Positions 1 through 6,067 of a stretch of DNA of 6,067 nucleotides are shown one piece after another. Position 1 is the stretch's first letter. Every line of letters begins with the position of its first letter. The position numbers and the translations under genes are program-made. The notes beneath the pieces are model-generated. The model did no database searches, was not told the origin of the DNA, and was given only the letters and a program-made list of their open reading frames with translations. Source of the DNA: Balneolales bacterium (GTDB lineage Bacteria; Bacteroidota; Rhodothermia; Balneolales; Natronogracilivirgulaceae); assembly GCA_007131625.1 (NCBI GenBank), contig SLQC01000282.1, forward strand, positions 1 through 6,067, read 5' to 3'.

Positions 1-1
1 A

Positions 2-3000
2 CGATCAGAGCCGGATCATGACGATCTGGCCTTATTGCCTGAGGAAAAACGATCCGGTTCGGAAACGGACAGCAGGCAGGTATTTGACCGTCTCGCCGGA
101 GCTTGGACCTACTGGGGCTGGAAATACGACTATTTTAATACGGAAAATGATGCAAAGACTTTTTTCAACGAATTGCGGTATATGCTGGCGATGCAAATGT
201 CTGCACCCAACAGTCCGCAATGGTTCAATACGGGTTTGTACTGGGCTTATGGCATAAACGGTCCGGCCCAGGGACACTATTATATGGATGTCCGCACCGG
301 CAAGGTTGTCAAGTCGAAAGACGCATACAGCCATCCGCAGCCGCATGCTTGCTTTATTCAAAGCGTTAGCGACGATCTGGTCAACGAAGGCGGTATCATG
401 GACCTGTGGACCCGCGAAGCCCGGCTTTTCAAATACGGATCGGGTACCGGAACTAATTTTTCGGAAATCCGGGGAGAGAACGAAAACCTGAGTGGCGGCG
501 GCCGGTCGTCCGGCCTCATGAGTTTTTTAAAAATCGGTGACCGGGCAGCCGGAGCCATAAAGTCAGGCGGAACAACCCGCCGGGCGGCCAAAATGGTGAC
601 ACTGGATCTCGATCATCCCGATATCGAGGATTATATTAACTGGAAGGTGAAAGAGGAGCAGAAAGTTGCATCGATTGTCACCGGATCCAAAATCTGTGAA
701 AAGCACCTCCGGTCGATAATCCGCTGTTGCCATGAACCGGTGTTTATCGAAGGACGGGAATACAACGGCAAAGTGAGCCGCGATCCGCTCAGAAACAGCA
801 AATTGAAAAAAGCTATTCGCGATGCCCGGCGTGACCATGTCCCCGTGAACTACATCGAGCGGGTAATCCAGCTTGCCGAACAGGGGTACAAGGATATACT
901 TTTTGAAACTTATAACAATGACTGGAATTCGGAAGCCTACAGCACTGTAAGCGGACAAAATTCCAACAACTCGATCCGCATTCCCAATGCTTATATGCAC
1001 TCTCTGGCACAGGATGGCGACTGGAACCTGTACGGTCGGGTCGAGCTGAAGAAAGCAACGGAAGAAGGCAGGGATCCGGTCCCGATCAAAACACTCAAAG
1101 CCCGCGAACTGTGGGATCAGATCTCTGATGCTGCCTGGGCTTGCGCCGATCCCGGCACCCAGTACCACGATACAATCAACGAATGGCACACCTGTCCCGA
1201 AGACGGTCCAATCAAGGCCAGCAACCCCTGTTCAGAGTACATGTTCCTGGATGACACCGCTTGTAATCTTGCATCACTGAACCTGATGAAGTTCTACGAC
1301 GAGAAAAAGCAGCAATTCCAGGTAGAAGATTATCGGTATGCCACCCGGCTCTGGACCATCGTACTGGAGATTTCTGTTCTGATGGCCCAGTTTCCATCCA
1401 AACGTATCGCCGAACTTTCGTACAAATTCCGGACGCTTGGACTTGGATACGCTAATATCGGGTCCCTGTTTATGGTGAACAGCATTGCTTACGACAGCAG
1501 GGAAGCGATGGCGATGTGCGGTGCATTGACCGGCATTATGCACATGACTTCCTATGCAACAAGTGCCGAAATGGCCGCTGAAATTGGTCCGTTCCCCGGT
1601 TTTGAAATCAACAGAGAGCATATGCTGCGCGTACTGCGAAACCACCGCAGAGCCGCATATAATGTAGATGATTCCGATTATGAGGGACTCACCATCAAAC
1701 CGGTGGGGATTGATGAGCGCTTTTGTCCGGACTATCTGCTCAAAGCCGCACGTGAAGATGCCGACAGGGCTGTGACTCTGGGAGAAAAGCACGGTTTTCG
1801 CAATGCCCAGGTTACTGTTATTGCGCCTACCGGCACGATCGGCCTCGTTATGGATTGTGACACTACCGGCATTGAACCGGACTTCGCACTTGTCAAGTTC
1901 AAAAAACTGGCCGGTGGCGGATATTTTAAAATCATCAATCAAAGTGTTCCACAGGCGCTCAGAAAGCTTGGTTATTCCAAGAAAGAGATCGATGCCATCG
2001 TCCTATATGCAAAAGGAAGCGGATCCCTCAAAGGTTGTCCGACAATTACGCAAGAACGACTTGCTGCAGCCGGTTTTACCGATGAAAAAATTGAGGCGGT
2101 TGAGAAGGCACTCCCGGGAAGTTTCGACATCAAGTTTGCTTTTAACCACTGGACACTCGGCGAGGAGTTTTGCAAGGATGTGTTGGGGATTACCGACGAA
2201 CAACTTTCAGACCCCGGTTTCGACATGCTGCGTTTTCTCGGCTTCTCGCGGAAAGAGATCGAACAAGCCAACGACTTTGTTTGTGGTACCATGACCGTCG
2301 AGGGAGCACCTCTCCTTAAAGAAGAGCATCTTCCGGTCTTCGACTGCGCAAACAAATGCGGTCGGATCGGCACCCGGTATATTTCGGCACGAGGTCACAT
2401 CCACATGATGGCAGCCGCTCAGCCTTTTATTTCCGGTGCAATCTCGAAAACCATCAACCTTCCCAATGAGGCTACCGTCGATGATATCAAAAACGCCTAT
2501 CACCTTTCCTGGGAGAAAATGCTCAAAGCCAACGCGCTTTATCGCGACGGATCCAAGCTCAGCCAGCCTCTGAATTCAATGGCCGATATTCTGGAAGAAC
2601 TGGAGGATGAGGAGGATGAATTTGCCGAACATCCTGAAATGCAGCATATGCAGGACGAAGTAATTAAAACTGCGGAGAAAATCATCCACAAATATGTGAC
2701 CGGACGAAACAAGCTTCCACACCGTAGAAGTGGCTATACGCAAAAATGCAAAATCGGTGGACAATCTGTCTACCTGCGTACCGGAGAGTACGAAAACGGT
2801 CAGATCGGTGAGATCTTCATTGATATGCACCGGGAAGGTGCCGCATTCCGGAGTCTCATGAACTGTTTTGCCATTGCCATCTCGCTTGGACTCCAGCACG
2901 GGGTACCTCTGGAAGAGTATGTCGATGCCTTTGTCTTTACGAAATTCGATCCCAGTGGGACCGTAATTGGTAATCCACATATTAAAATGACAACCTCCGT

Positions 3001-3463
3001 CATCGATTATATTTTCAGGGAACTGGCCGTCACGTATCTGGATCGTGAAGACCTCGCGCATGTCAGTTCAGACGATATTCTCAAAAGGACACTTAAACCG
3101 ATTGATAATGACGACACATCCGGCGGCAAATCAAGGCATGGTGATGCTCAATCGGCAGATAACCGGGTCAAACCAGAAGAAAGCGCTGACGATGTATCTT
3201 CAACCGGAGGGGAACAAACCGGTGAAGAGGTACCATTTGCCGGGCCATTTACGCCGGGCGGTGCCACCGAATCGGCAATGAGAGCCGGGTCAGCAAAAGG
3301 ACCGGAGCTGAAATCCCACCAGCATCGATCGGAACAAATGAAGCGGGCCAGGGAGTTGGGATTTTCCGGTGATATTTGCTCTGAATGCGGCAGTATGACC
3401 ATGGTTCGTAATGGAACATGTTTGAAATGCACAACATGCGGTTCAACCACCGGGTGTTCCTGA
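2..3463 (+). CDS. nrdJ: Adenosylcobalamin-dependent (class II) ribonucleotide reductase, 5'-truncated by the window edge
   Basis: Cytoplasmic enzyme that reduces ribonucleotides to deoxyribonucleotides for DNA synthesis, using adenosylcobalamin as radical source instead of a metal-tyrosyl subunit or glycyl radical. The frame is open to the left edge with no stop, and the first recognisable family block (RLAGAWTYWGWK) comes at once, so roughly 90 N-terminal residues are probably missing. TTG at 35 is not a credible start. 1153 residues are visible. Numbered from base 2: PHAC with the first redox cysteine at C117 (bases 350-352); NPCSE with the thiyl-radical cysteine C410 and acid E412 (1229-1237); partner cysteine C421 (1262-1264); APTGTIG loop at 608-614 (1823-1843). 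The 11-residue C410-C421 spacing matches the class II pattern. A polar linker (about 3104-3330) leads to a C-terminal Cys-rich tail ending at TGA. There is no intein, although this family often hosts them. Assignment is very secure; roles of individual residues are by family analogy. Confidence 0.97.
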   Translation, partial: RSEPDHDDLALLPEEKRSGSETDSRQVFDRLAGAWTYWGWKYDYFNTENDAKTFFNELRYMLAMQMSAPNSPQWFNTGLYWAYGINGPAQGHYYMDVRTGKVVKSKDAYSHPQPHACFIQSVSDDLVNEGGIMDLWTREARLFKYGSGTGTNFSEIRGENENLSGGGRSSGLMSFLKIGDRAAGAIKSGGTTRRAAKMVTLDLDHPDIEDYINWKVKEEQKVASIVTGSKICEKHLRSIIRCCHEPVFIEGREYNGKVSRDPLRNSKLKKAIRDARRDHVPVNYIERVIQLAEQGYKDILFETYNNDWNSEAYSTVSGQNSNNSIRIPNAYMHSLAQDGDWNLYGRVELKKATEEGRDPVPIKTLKARELWDQISDAAWACADPGTQYHDTINEWHTCPEDGPIKASNPCSEYMFLDDTACNLASLNLMKFYDEKKQQFQVEDYRYATRLWTIVLEISVLMAQFPSKRIAELSYKFRTLGLGYANIGSLFMVNSIAYDSREAMAMCGALTGIMHMTSYATSAEMAAEIGPFPGFEINREHMLRVLRNHRRAAYNVDDSDYEGLTIKPVGIDERFCPDYLLKAAREDADRAVTLGEKHGFRNAQVTVIAPTGTIGLVMDCDTTGIEPDFALVKFKKLAGGGYFKIINQSVPQALRKLGYSKKEIDAIVLYAKGSGSLKGCPTITQERLAAAGFTDEKIEAVEKALPGSFDIKFAFNHWTLGEEFCKDVLGITDEQLSDPGFDMLRFLGFSRKEIEQANDFVCGTMTVEGAPLLKEEHLPVFDCANKCGRIGTRYISARGHIHMMAAAQPFISGAISKTINLPNEATVDDIKNAYHLSWEKMLKANALYRDGSKLSQPLNSMADILEELEDEEDEFAEHPEMQHMQDEVIKTAEKIIHKYVTGRNKLPHRRSGYTQKCKIGGQSVYLRTGEYENGQIGEIFIDMHREGAAFRSLMNCFAIAISLGLQHGVPLEEYVDAFVFTKFDPSGTVIGNPHIKMTTSVIDYIFRELAVTYLDREDLAHVSSDDILKRTLKPIDNDDTSGGKSRHGDAQSADNRVKPEESADDVSSTGGEQTGEEVPFAGPFTPGGATESAMRAGSAKGPELKSHQHRSEQMKRARELGFSGDICSECGSMTMVRNGTCLKCTTCGSTTGCS
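3371..3460 (+). other. C-terminal cysteine-rich tail of NrdJ (zinc-ribbon-like, redox-active)
   Basis: Protein-domain note inside nrdJ. The last 30 residues carry six cysteines in a CxxC ... CxxCxxC ... C layout: codons at 3377 and 3386, then 3419, 3428 and 3437, and finally 3455, just before the stop. The sequence ends CGSTTGCS, a hallmark of long bacterial NrdJ proteins. By analogy with other ribonucleotide reductases, some of these cysteines probably pass electrons from thioredoxin or glutaredoxin to the active-site disulfide, while others may bind zinc. The all-cysteine conservation and intact ending argue that the protein is functional at its 3' end. Which cysteines bind metal and which shuttle electrons cannot be told from the sequence. 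Confidence 0.8.
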
Positions 3464-3521
3464 TTTCAAATTGCATTCGCTATTAACAGTAGCTTTAAAA
3501 TAATCAACGGCTCCCAGTGGA

Positions 3522-3644
3522 ATGTCTTTCATCCTGGCTCCGGTAGTTTGTTGTTATATTAAAATGAGTTCAGTTAATAACTCCAGGCAGTATTTCTTTT
3601 TAAGGGACCACATTCCGGAAATCGAAAAACATATTTATGATTAA
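3522..3644 (+). CDS. Doubtful 40-residue ORF upstream of the epimerase gene
   Basis: ATG at 3522 opens a 40-codon frame ending in TAA at 3642-3644. A second in-frame ATG at 3564 would give 26 residues. The product has a short hydrophobic start (SFILAPVVCCYI) and a charged end (FFLRDHIPEIEKHIYD). I recognise no family. There is no convincing ribosome binding site before either ATG. It lies in the same frame as the downstream epimerase gene, 21 bases before that gene's ATG, so it could be a leader ORF, a decayed fragment or chance. Chance is the most likely reading given its length, and it is listed only because it fills much of the gap. Confidence 0.12.
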   Translation: MSFILAPVVCCYIKMSSVNNSRQYFFLRDHIPEIEKHIYD

Positions 3645-3652
3645 CCGGAATG
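3611..3652. repeat. 8-bp inverted repeat (CATTCCGG / CCGGAATG) just upstream of the epimerase start
   Basis: The arms at 3611-3618 and 3645-3652 are perfect reverse complements separated by 26 AT-rich bases. The right arm ends 13 bases before the epimerase ATG. In RNA this could form a hairpin close to the translation start; in DNA it could be a dyad operator. The loop is long, the stem short, and there is no T-run, so it is not an intrinsic terminator. Each arm also holds the self-complementary core CCGG, which raises the odds that the pairing is accidental. Confidence 0.3.
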
Positions 3653-3665
3653 GCAACTGATCATC

Positions 3666-4685
3666 ATGACAGTTTTTAAAATCAGTAACGAACCTCTCGA
3701 TTTACTACTTAAACGAAGATTCACCATATCCAGAGGGTCGCGAGACAAAGTCAACAATGTATTGATCCGCATGGAGGCGGACGAAGTAACCGGTATCGGA
3801 GAAGCAGCACCTAATTACCGATACAACGAAACACAGGCGTCGGCTACCGCATTTATCAATAAAATGGACGATTACCATGCGATCAATCCGTTTGATGTCG
3901 ACGCACTGGTTGCGTATATGGCGGGCCTGGGATCCGGTGAATATGCAGCCAAGGCCGGTCTTGAAATGGCACTGTATGACTGGATCGGCAAAAAGCTTGG
4001 CCTTCCGCTGTATAAATTGTTACAGGCTCCGGGTCGTACCGGTCCCAAAACAACCTTCTCTATTGGCATAGACAAGCCAGAAGTCATTAAGGATAAAGTG
4101 GTCGAAGCGGGTCCTTTTCCGCTACTTAAGGTTAAACTTGGAACCGGCTACGACAAAGAAATTATCACTACCATACGAGCATTGACCGACAAACCAATTC
4201 TTGTTGATGCCAACGAAGGCTGGACAACGGTGGATCATGCACTGGCAATGATCCGTTTTCTGGATAACCAAAACGTCTTTATGGTAGAACAACCGATGCC
4301 GGCATCCTGTGTAAATGAGATGCAGGAGTTGAAACTCAAATCGACTATACCTCTTTTTGCCGACGAGAGCATGACTGGAAACGAATCGCTGCTGGAACTT
4401 TCCACCCAGTTTCATGGCATCAACATTAAACTTATGAAAACCGGGGCGATCAGCACATCGCTAAAAATTTTACATCAGGCACGAAAACTCGGGTTACAGA
4501 TAATGGTCGGTTGTATGGTGGAATCAGTTATTGCCGATACTGCTTCCGCTCTTGTTGCGTTATGGGCAGATTATGCCGATCTCGACGGACACTTGCTATT
4601 GACGGAAAATCCATTCAACGGACTTGAAGTACTGCCGGACGGATATGTTCAGCTGAAAAACAAGCCGGGATTGGGATTGGTTTAG
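3666..4685 (+). CDS. Dipeptide epimerase, enolase superfamily (L-Ala-D/L-Glu epimerase-like)
   Basis: Probable cytoplasmic Mg2+-dependent enzyme that epimerises the C-terminal residue of a dipeptide, most often L-Ala-D-Glu from recycled murein peptides. 339 residues, normal for the family. The N-terminal capping domain (about 1-115, with GIGEAAP at 43-49) is followed by the TIM-barrel domain. Catalytic set: KVK at 155-157 (K157 is one acid/base), metal ligands D181 (VDANEGW), E208 (VEQP) and D233 (FADES), and the opposing lysine K255 (NIKLMK). D305-L-D307 near the C-terminus matches the DxD motif by which dipeptide epimerases hold the substrate amino group, which separates it from muconate cycloisomerase and o-succinylbenzoate synthase. 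ATG 3666 is the only sensible start, since an in-frame TAA lies at 3642 and no other ATG intervenes. There is no clear Shine-Dalgarno. No peptidase or permease gene lies beside it, so the exact dipeptide substrate is unknown. Family is secure; substrate is inferred. Confidence 0.9.
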   Translation: MTVFKISNEPLDLLLKRRFTISRGSRDKVNNVLIRMEADEVTGIGEAAPNYRYNETQASATAFINKMDDYHAINPFDVDALVAYMAGLGSGEYAAKAGLEMALYDWIGKKLGLPLYKLLQAPGRTGPKTTFSIGIDKPEVIKDKVVEAGPFPLLKVKLGTGYDKEIITTIRALTDKPILVDANEGWTTVDHALAMIRFLDNQNVFMVEQPMPASCVNEMQELKLKSTIPLFADESMTGNESLLELSTQFHGINIKLMKTGAISTSLKILHQARKLGLQIMVGCMVESVIADTASALVALWADYADLDGHLLLTENPFNGLEVLPDGYVQLKNKPGLGLV

Positions 4686-4784
4686 GGGGTGGGGAAAAAA
4701 AGTTTTTATGCTTGTAACAAATGGGGTGTTTGCTACTCCTATTAGCATCAATCTTAAAAAGAATTTTAACAAAGCAGGCTTCCC
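4686..4784. other. Intergenic region between the epimerase and receiver genes
   Basis: A 99-base AT-rich gap. It opens with a G-rich tract and an A7-G-T5 run (about 4694-4708), which cannot fold into a stable stem. TTAAAA at 4754-4759 and TTTTAA at 4764-4769 form a weak AT-only dyad. No convincing terminator or promoter is visible, although the gap length and change in base composition make separate transcription of the downstream pair plausible. Confidence 0.4.
4773..4778 (+). promoter_or_regulatory. Probable ribosome binding site of the receiver gene
   Basis: AGCAGG matches the AGGAGG core at five of six positions and sits six bases before ATG 4785. This favours the upstream start, and with it the reality of the receiver protein's N-terminal extension, over the in-frame ATGs at 4791, 4875 and 4938. 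Confidence 0.5.
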
Positions 4785-5393
4785 ATGGACATGTATGCAC
4801 CCATTACAATAACACCCAGAGTTGAACTATTTACCAGAAAAAATTCTGATATAGTGAATCGGGCACTGAACGGGATGATCACGCCACTGGAGAATTCGGC
4901 ACATGTCGAAGAATCGTTATCATCGGATGCAAGACTTATGAGCGATTCCTGTAGTAATGGGTTTTATTCTGAGACCGTAGAAAAAACTTCTCATAAAAAG
5001 AAAAGGGGTGCCTCAAGTAAAAAGTATCGTGCACTTCATATTGAAGATGATGAAGAAATTCGCTTTCTTGTGAAAGTTTTTTTGAAAAACGTAATGGAAG
5101 TTGATTCTGCTGCAGACGGATACGAAGCGATCAATCATTCCTCGGAGAATAAGTATGATCTGATCATCACTGATATCAATCTCGGTTGTGGCATCGACGG
5201 AATCGAAGCTACACGAGAAATCCGAAACATGGCATATTACCACAATATTCCAATCATTGCAGCCACTGCAAATGCGGAATCGAATATCAGAAATCAGTGT
5301 ATTGAGGTAGGAATGGATGCTTTTTTACTGAAACCATTTATGAAGAATGATCTGATCAACACCATTGAACAGGTCATGAACAAGAGAAACTAG
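4785..5393 (+). CDS. Response-regulator receiver (REC) protein with N-terminal extension, no output domain
   Basis: A cytoplasmic phospho-acceptor that would take a phosphoryl group from a histidine kinase or phosphotransfer protein and signal by contact with a partner. 202 residues. Residues 1-80 match no domain I know; they are polar, rich in Ser and Glu, and end in a basic stretch (KKKRGASSKK, 71-80). The receiver domain spans about 81-200 with the full phosphorylation set: acidic pocket E87-D88-D89, phospho-acceptor D130 (IITDINLG), switch threonine T161 (AATAN) and K183 followed by P184 (LLKPF). The domain ends a few residues before the stop, so no DNA-binding or enzymatic output follows, as in CheY- or Spo0F-like proteins. 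The IDGIEATREIR segment resembles receivers attached to hybrid kinases. No kinase lies in the window. The next gene starts 29 bases on and is probably co-transcribed. The receiver call is secure; the role of the extension is unknown. Confidence 0.92.
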   Translation: MDMYAPITITPRVELFTRKNSDIVNRALNGMITPLENSAHVEESLSSDARLMSDSCSNGFYSETVEKTSHKKKRGASSKKYRALHIEDDEEIRFLVKVFLKNVMEVDSAADGYEAINHSSENKYDLIITDINLGCGIDGIEATREIRNMAYYHNIPIIAATANAESNIRNQCIEVGMDAFLLKPFMKNDLINTIEQVMNKRN

Positions 5394-5410
5394 CAATTGG
5401 TACTATTTCA

Positions 5411-5416
5411 GGGAGG
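5411..5416 (+). promoter_or_regulatory. Strong ribosome binding site that sets the GTG start of the TPR gene
   Basis: GGGAGG, followed by an A-rich spacer, lies six bases before GTG 5423 and fifteen bases before the alternative ATG 5432. Optimal spacing points to GTG as the start. It is the best Shine-Dalgarno sequence in the window. Confidence 0.75.
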
Positions 5417-5422
5417 AAAAAC

Positions 5423-6067
5423 GTGGACAGAATGAAATTTCATAAAATACAATCTCAAATAGATGCCTATCGAGCAGGTAACCTATCGGCTGAGGAAATG
5501 GACTTGCTTTGGGTGGATTTGATTGAATATCCAGAGCAGTTAGAGTATCTGATCAATTCGGTAAACCTGGAAGCTATTGCAGCCGAAGAAAAGCAAAAGT
5601 CGGATCGGGTAACTACTTTGAAGCATATCAGATCAACCAAAGAAAACGCACTGTTTCATTTTACCCGGAAATGGAGTCGTGTTGCAGCAGTACTTCTTGT
5701 GGGTGTTGGAATCTTTTCGACGGTTTTTTTATGGGAAAGTGATTATGTCAATGAACCGAAGCCCATCGCTGATATTGAATTAGATAGTTATCGATCATCA
5801 ACTATACCCACTGCTGTTTTTGACTATCAGCTTCAGAGAGCAATTAATTTGGCATCAATGGAGCAGTTTGAAGAGGCCATTGAGAAACTTCAGGAGATTG
5901 AAGCACAAAATTTATCCATGGATCAAAAGGTTTCCTTACATATTAGCAAAGGATCTGTTTTCTATAACAATGGGGATTTCATTTCTGCCAAATCGGTATT
6001 TCACGAGATCCTAGATAAATATGACAATTTACATGTGTTGACAGAAGAGCAGATTCAATGGTTTCTG
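5423..6067 (+). CDS. Single-pass membrane protein with TPR-like repeats, 3'-truncated by the window edge
   Basis: The reading frame starts at GTG 5423 and stays open to the right edge, giving 215 visible residues; the C-terminus is missing. Residues 1-60 are a helical cytoplasmic-type segment (IDAYRAGNLSAEEMDLLW, then EYPEQLEYL). It resembles the 'Y..G.LS..E...F' start of Bacteroidota anti-sigma-like and membrane TPR proteins. A basic stretch (TRKWSR, 81-86) precedes one hydrophobic helix (about 87-104), consistent with the N-terminus in the cytoplasm and the rest outside. From about 130, paired helices look like TPRs: MEQFEEAIEKLQEIEAQN, then SKGSVFYNNGDFISAKSVF, with the Gly/Tyr/Ala spacing of the repeat. 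Such regions bind partner proteins. It follows the receiver gene by 29 bases, suggesting an operon and perhaps a shared signalling role, though this is inference. No enzymatic motif is visible. A histidine-free N-terminus means it is not a classical zinc anti-sigma factor. Confidence 0.8.
   Translation, partial: MDRMKFHKIQSQIDAYRAGNLSAEEMDLLWVDLIEYPEQLEYLINSVNLEAIAAEEKQKSDRVTTLKHIRSTKENALFHFTRKWSRVAAVLLVGVGIFSTVFLWESDYVNEPKPIADIELDSYRSSTIPTAVFDYQLQRAINLASMEQFEEAIEKLQEIEAQNLSMDQKVSLHISKGSVFYNNGDFISAKSVFHEILDKYDNLHVLTEEQIQWFL

Larger units (their letters stand above)
3464..3665. other. Intergenic region between nrdJ and the epimerase gene
   Basis: A 202-base AT-rich gap. There is no GC-rich hairpin followed by a T-run, so no clear intrinsic terminator for nrdJ. 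Weak promoter-like elements occur: TTGCAT at 3471 with TAAAAT at 3496 (19-base spacer); TAGCTTTA at 3490, near the Bacteroidota -7 element TAnnTTTG but without a well-spaced partner; and TATATT at 3555. None is strong enough to call singly, but the gap is long enough for the downstream gene to have its own promoter. An inverted repeat and a doubtful small ORF within it are listed separately. Confidence 0.5.

Noticed and set aside
563..1189. 208-codon open frame on the - strand
   Set aside because: It lies wholly inside nrdJ, whose + strand protein matches its family throughout; the antisense product resembles no family I know. It is a shadow frame.
1274..1942. 222-codon open frame on the - strand
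   Set aside because: It is antisense to conserved nrdJ blocks including the APTGTIG loop, with no ribosome binding site or family resemblance.
35..3463. Taking TTG at 35 as the true start of nrdJ
   Set aside because: The frame is open back to base 2 and the protein enters a conserved block almost at once, so the N-terminus lies outside the window.
2..3463. Possible intein in nrdJ
   Set aside because: Ribonucleotide reductases are common intein hosts, so I looked for an interruption with splicing motifs. The conserved blocks run on without a large foreign insert or a C-terminal HN junction.
4712..4745. TTGTAA and TATTAG as a promoter for the receiver gene
   Set aside because: The spacer is 22 bases, too long for a sigma-70 promoter, and there is no good TAnnTTTG match for a Bacteroidota-type one.
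4754..4769. TTAAAA/TTTTAA dyad as a terminator for the epimerase gene
   Set aside because: The stem is six A-T pairs only and no T-run follows, so it would be too weak for intrinsic termination.
5820..6014. 64-codon + strand frame near the right end
   Set aside because: It overlaps the TPR gene in another frame. The GTG-started frame has a strong ribosome binding site, a clear membrane helix and TPR-like repeats, so this one is a shadow.

Overview
This is a bacterial chromosome-like window with four protein-coding genes, all on the + strand, plus short intergenic gaps. Two of the genes are cut by the window edges. I see no rRNA, tRNA, CRISPR array, insertion sequence or phage gene. The mix suggests a Bacteroidota-type bacterium, perhaps from the Balneolales/Rhodothermales side: a long adenosylcobalamin-dependent ribonucleotide reductase, a dipeptide epimerase, poor Shine-Dalgarno signals on some genes, and a membrane-anchored TPR protein with an anti-sigma-like N-terminus. 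This placement is an inference from gene style and is only moderately secure.

Layout: bases 2-3463 hold most of nrdJ, the class II (vitamin B12-dependent) ribonucleotide reductase, missing its N-terminus at the left edge. A 202-base gap follows, containing a doubtful 40-codon ORF and an inverted repeat. Bases 3666-4685 encode an enolase-superfamily dipeptide epimerase (L-Ala-D/L-Glu epimerase-like) with its full catalytic set. After a 99-base gap, bases 4785-5393 encode a response-regulator receiver protein with an 80-residue N-terminal extension and no output domain. Only 29 bases later, a GTG-started gene with a strong ribosome binding site begins at 5423 and runs off the right edge. It encodes a single-pass membrane protein with TPR-like helical repeats.

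Functionally the window divides in two. The left part is housekeeping metabolism: deoxyribonucleotide synthesis, and probable recycling of murein-derived or other dipeptides. The right part is visibly more AT-rich and looks like a small signalling pair, a phosphorylatable receiver and a membrane TPR protein that are probably co-transcribed. The nrdJ-epimerase adjacency does not suggest a shared pathway. I did not find convincing evidence of a new biological system. The points most worth a second look are the REC/TPR pair, the unusual N-terminal extension of the receiver protein, and the untested substrate of the epimerase.
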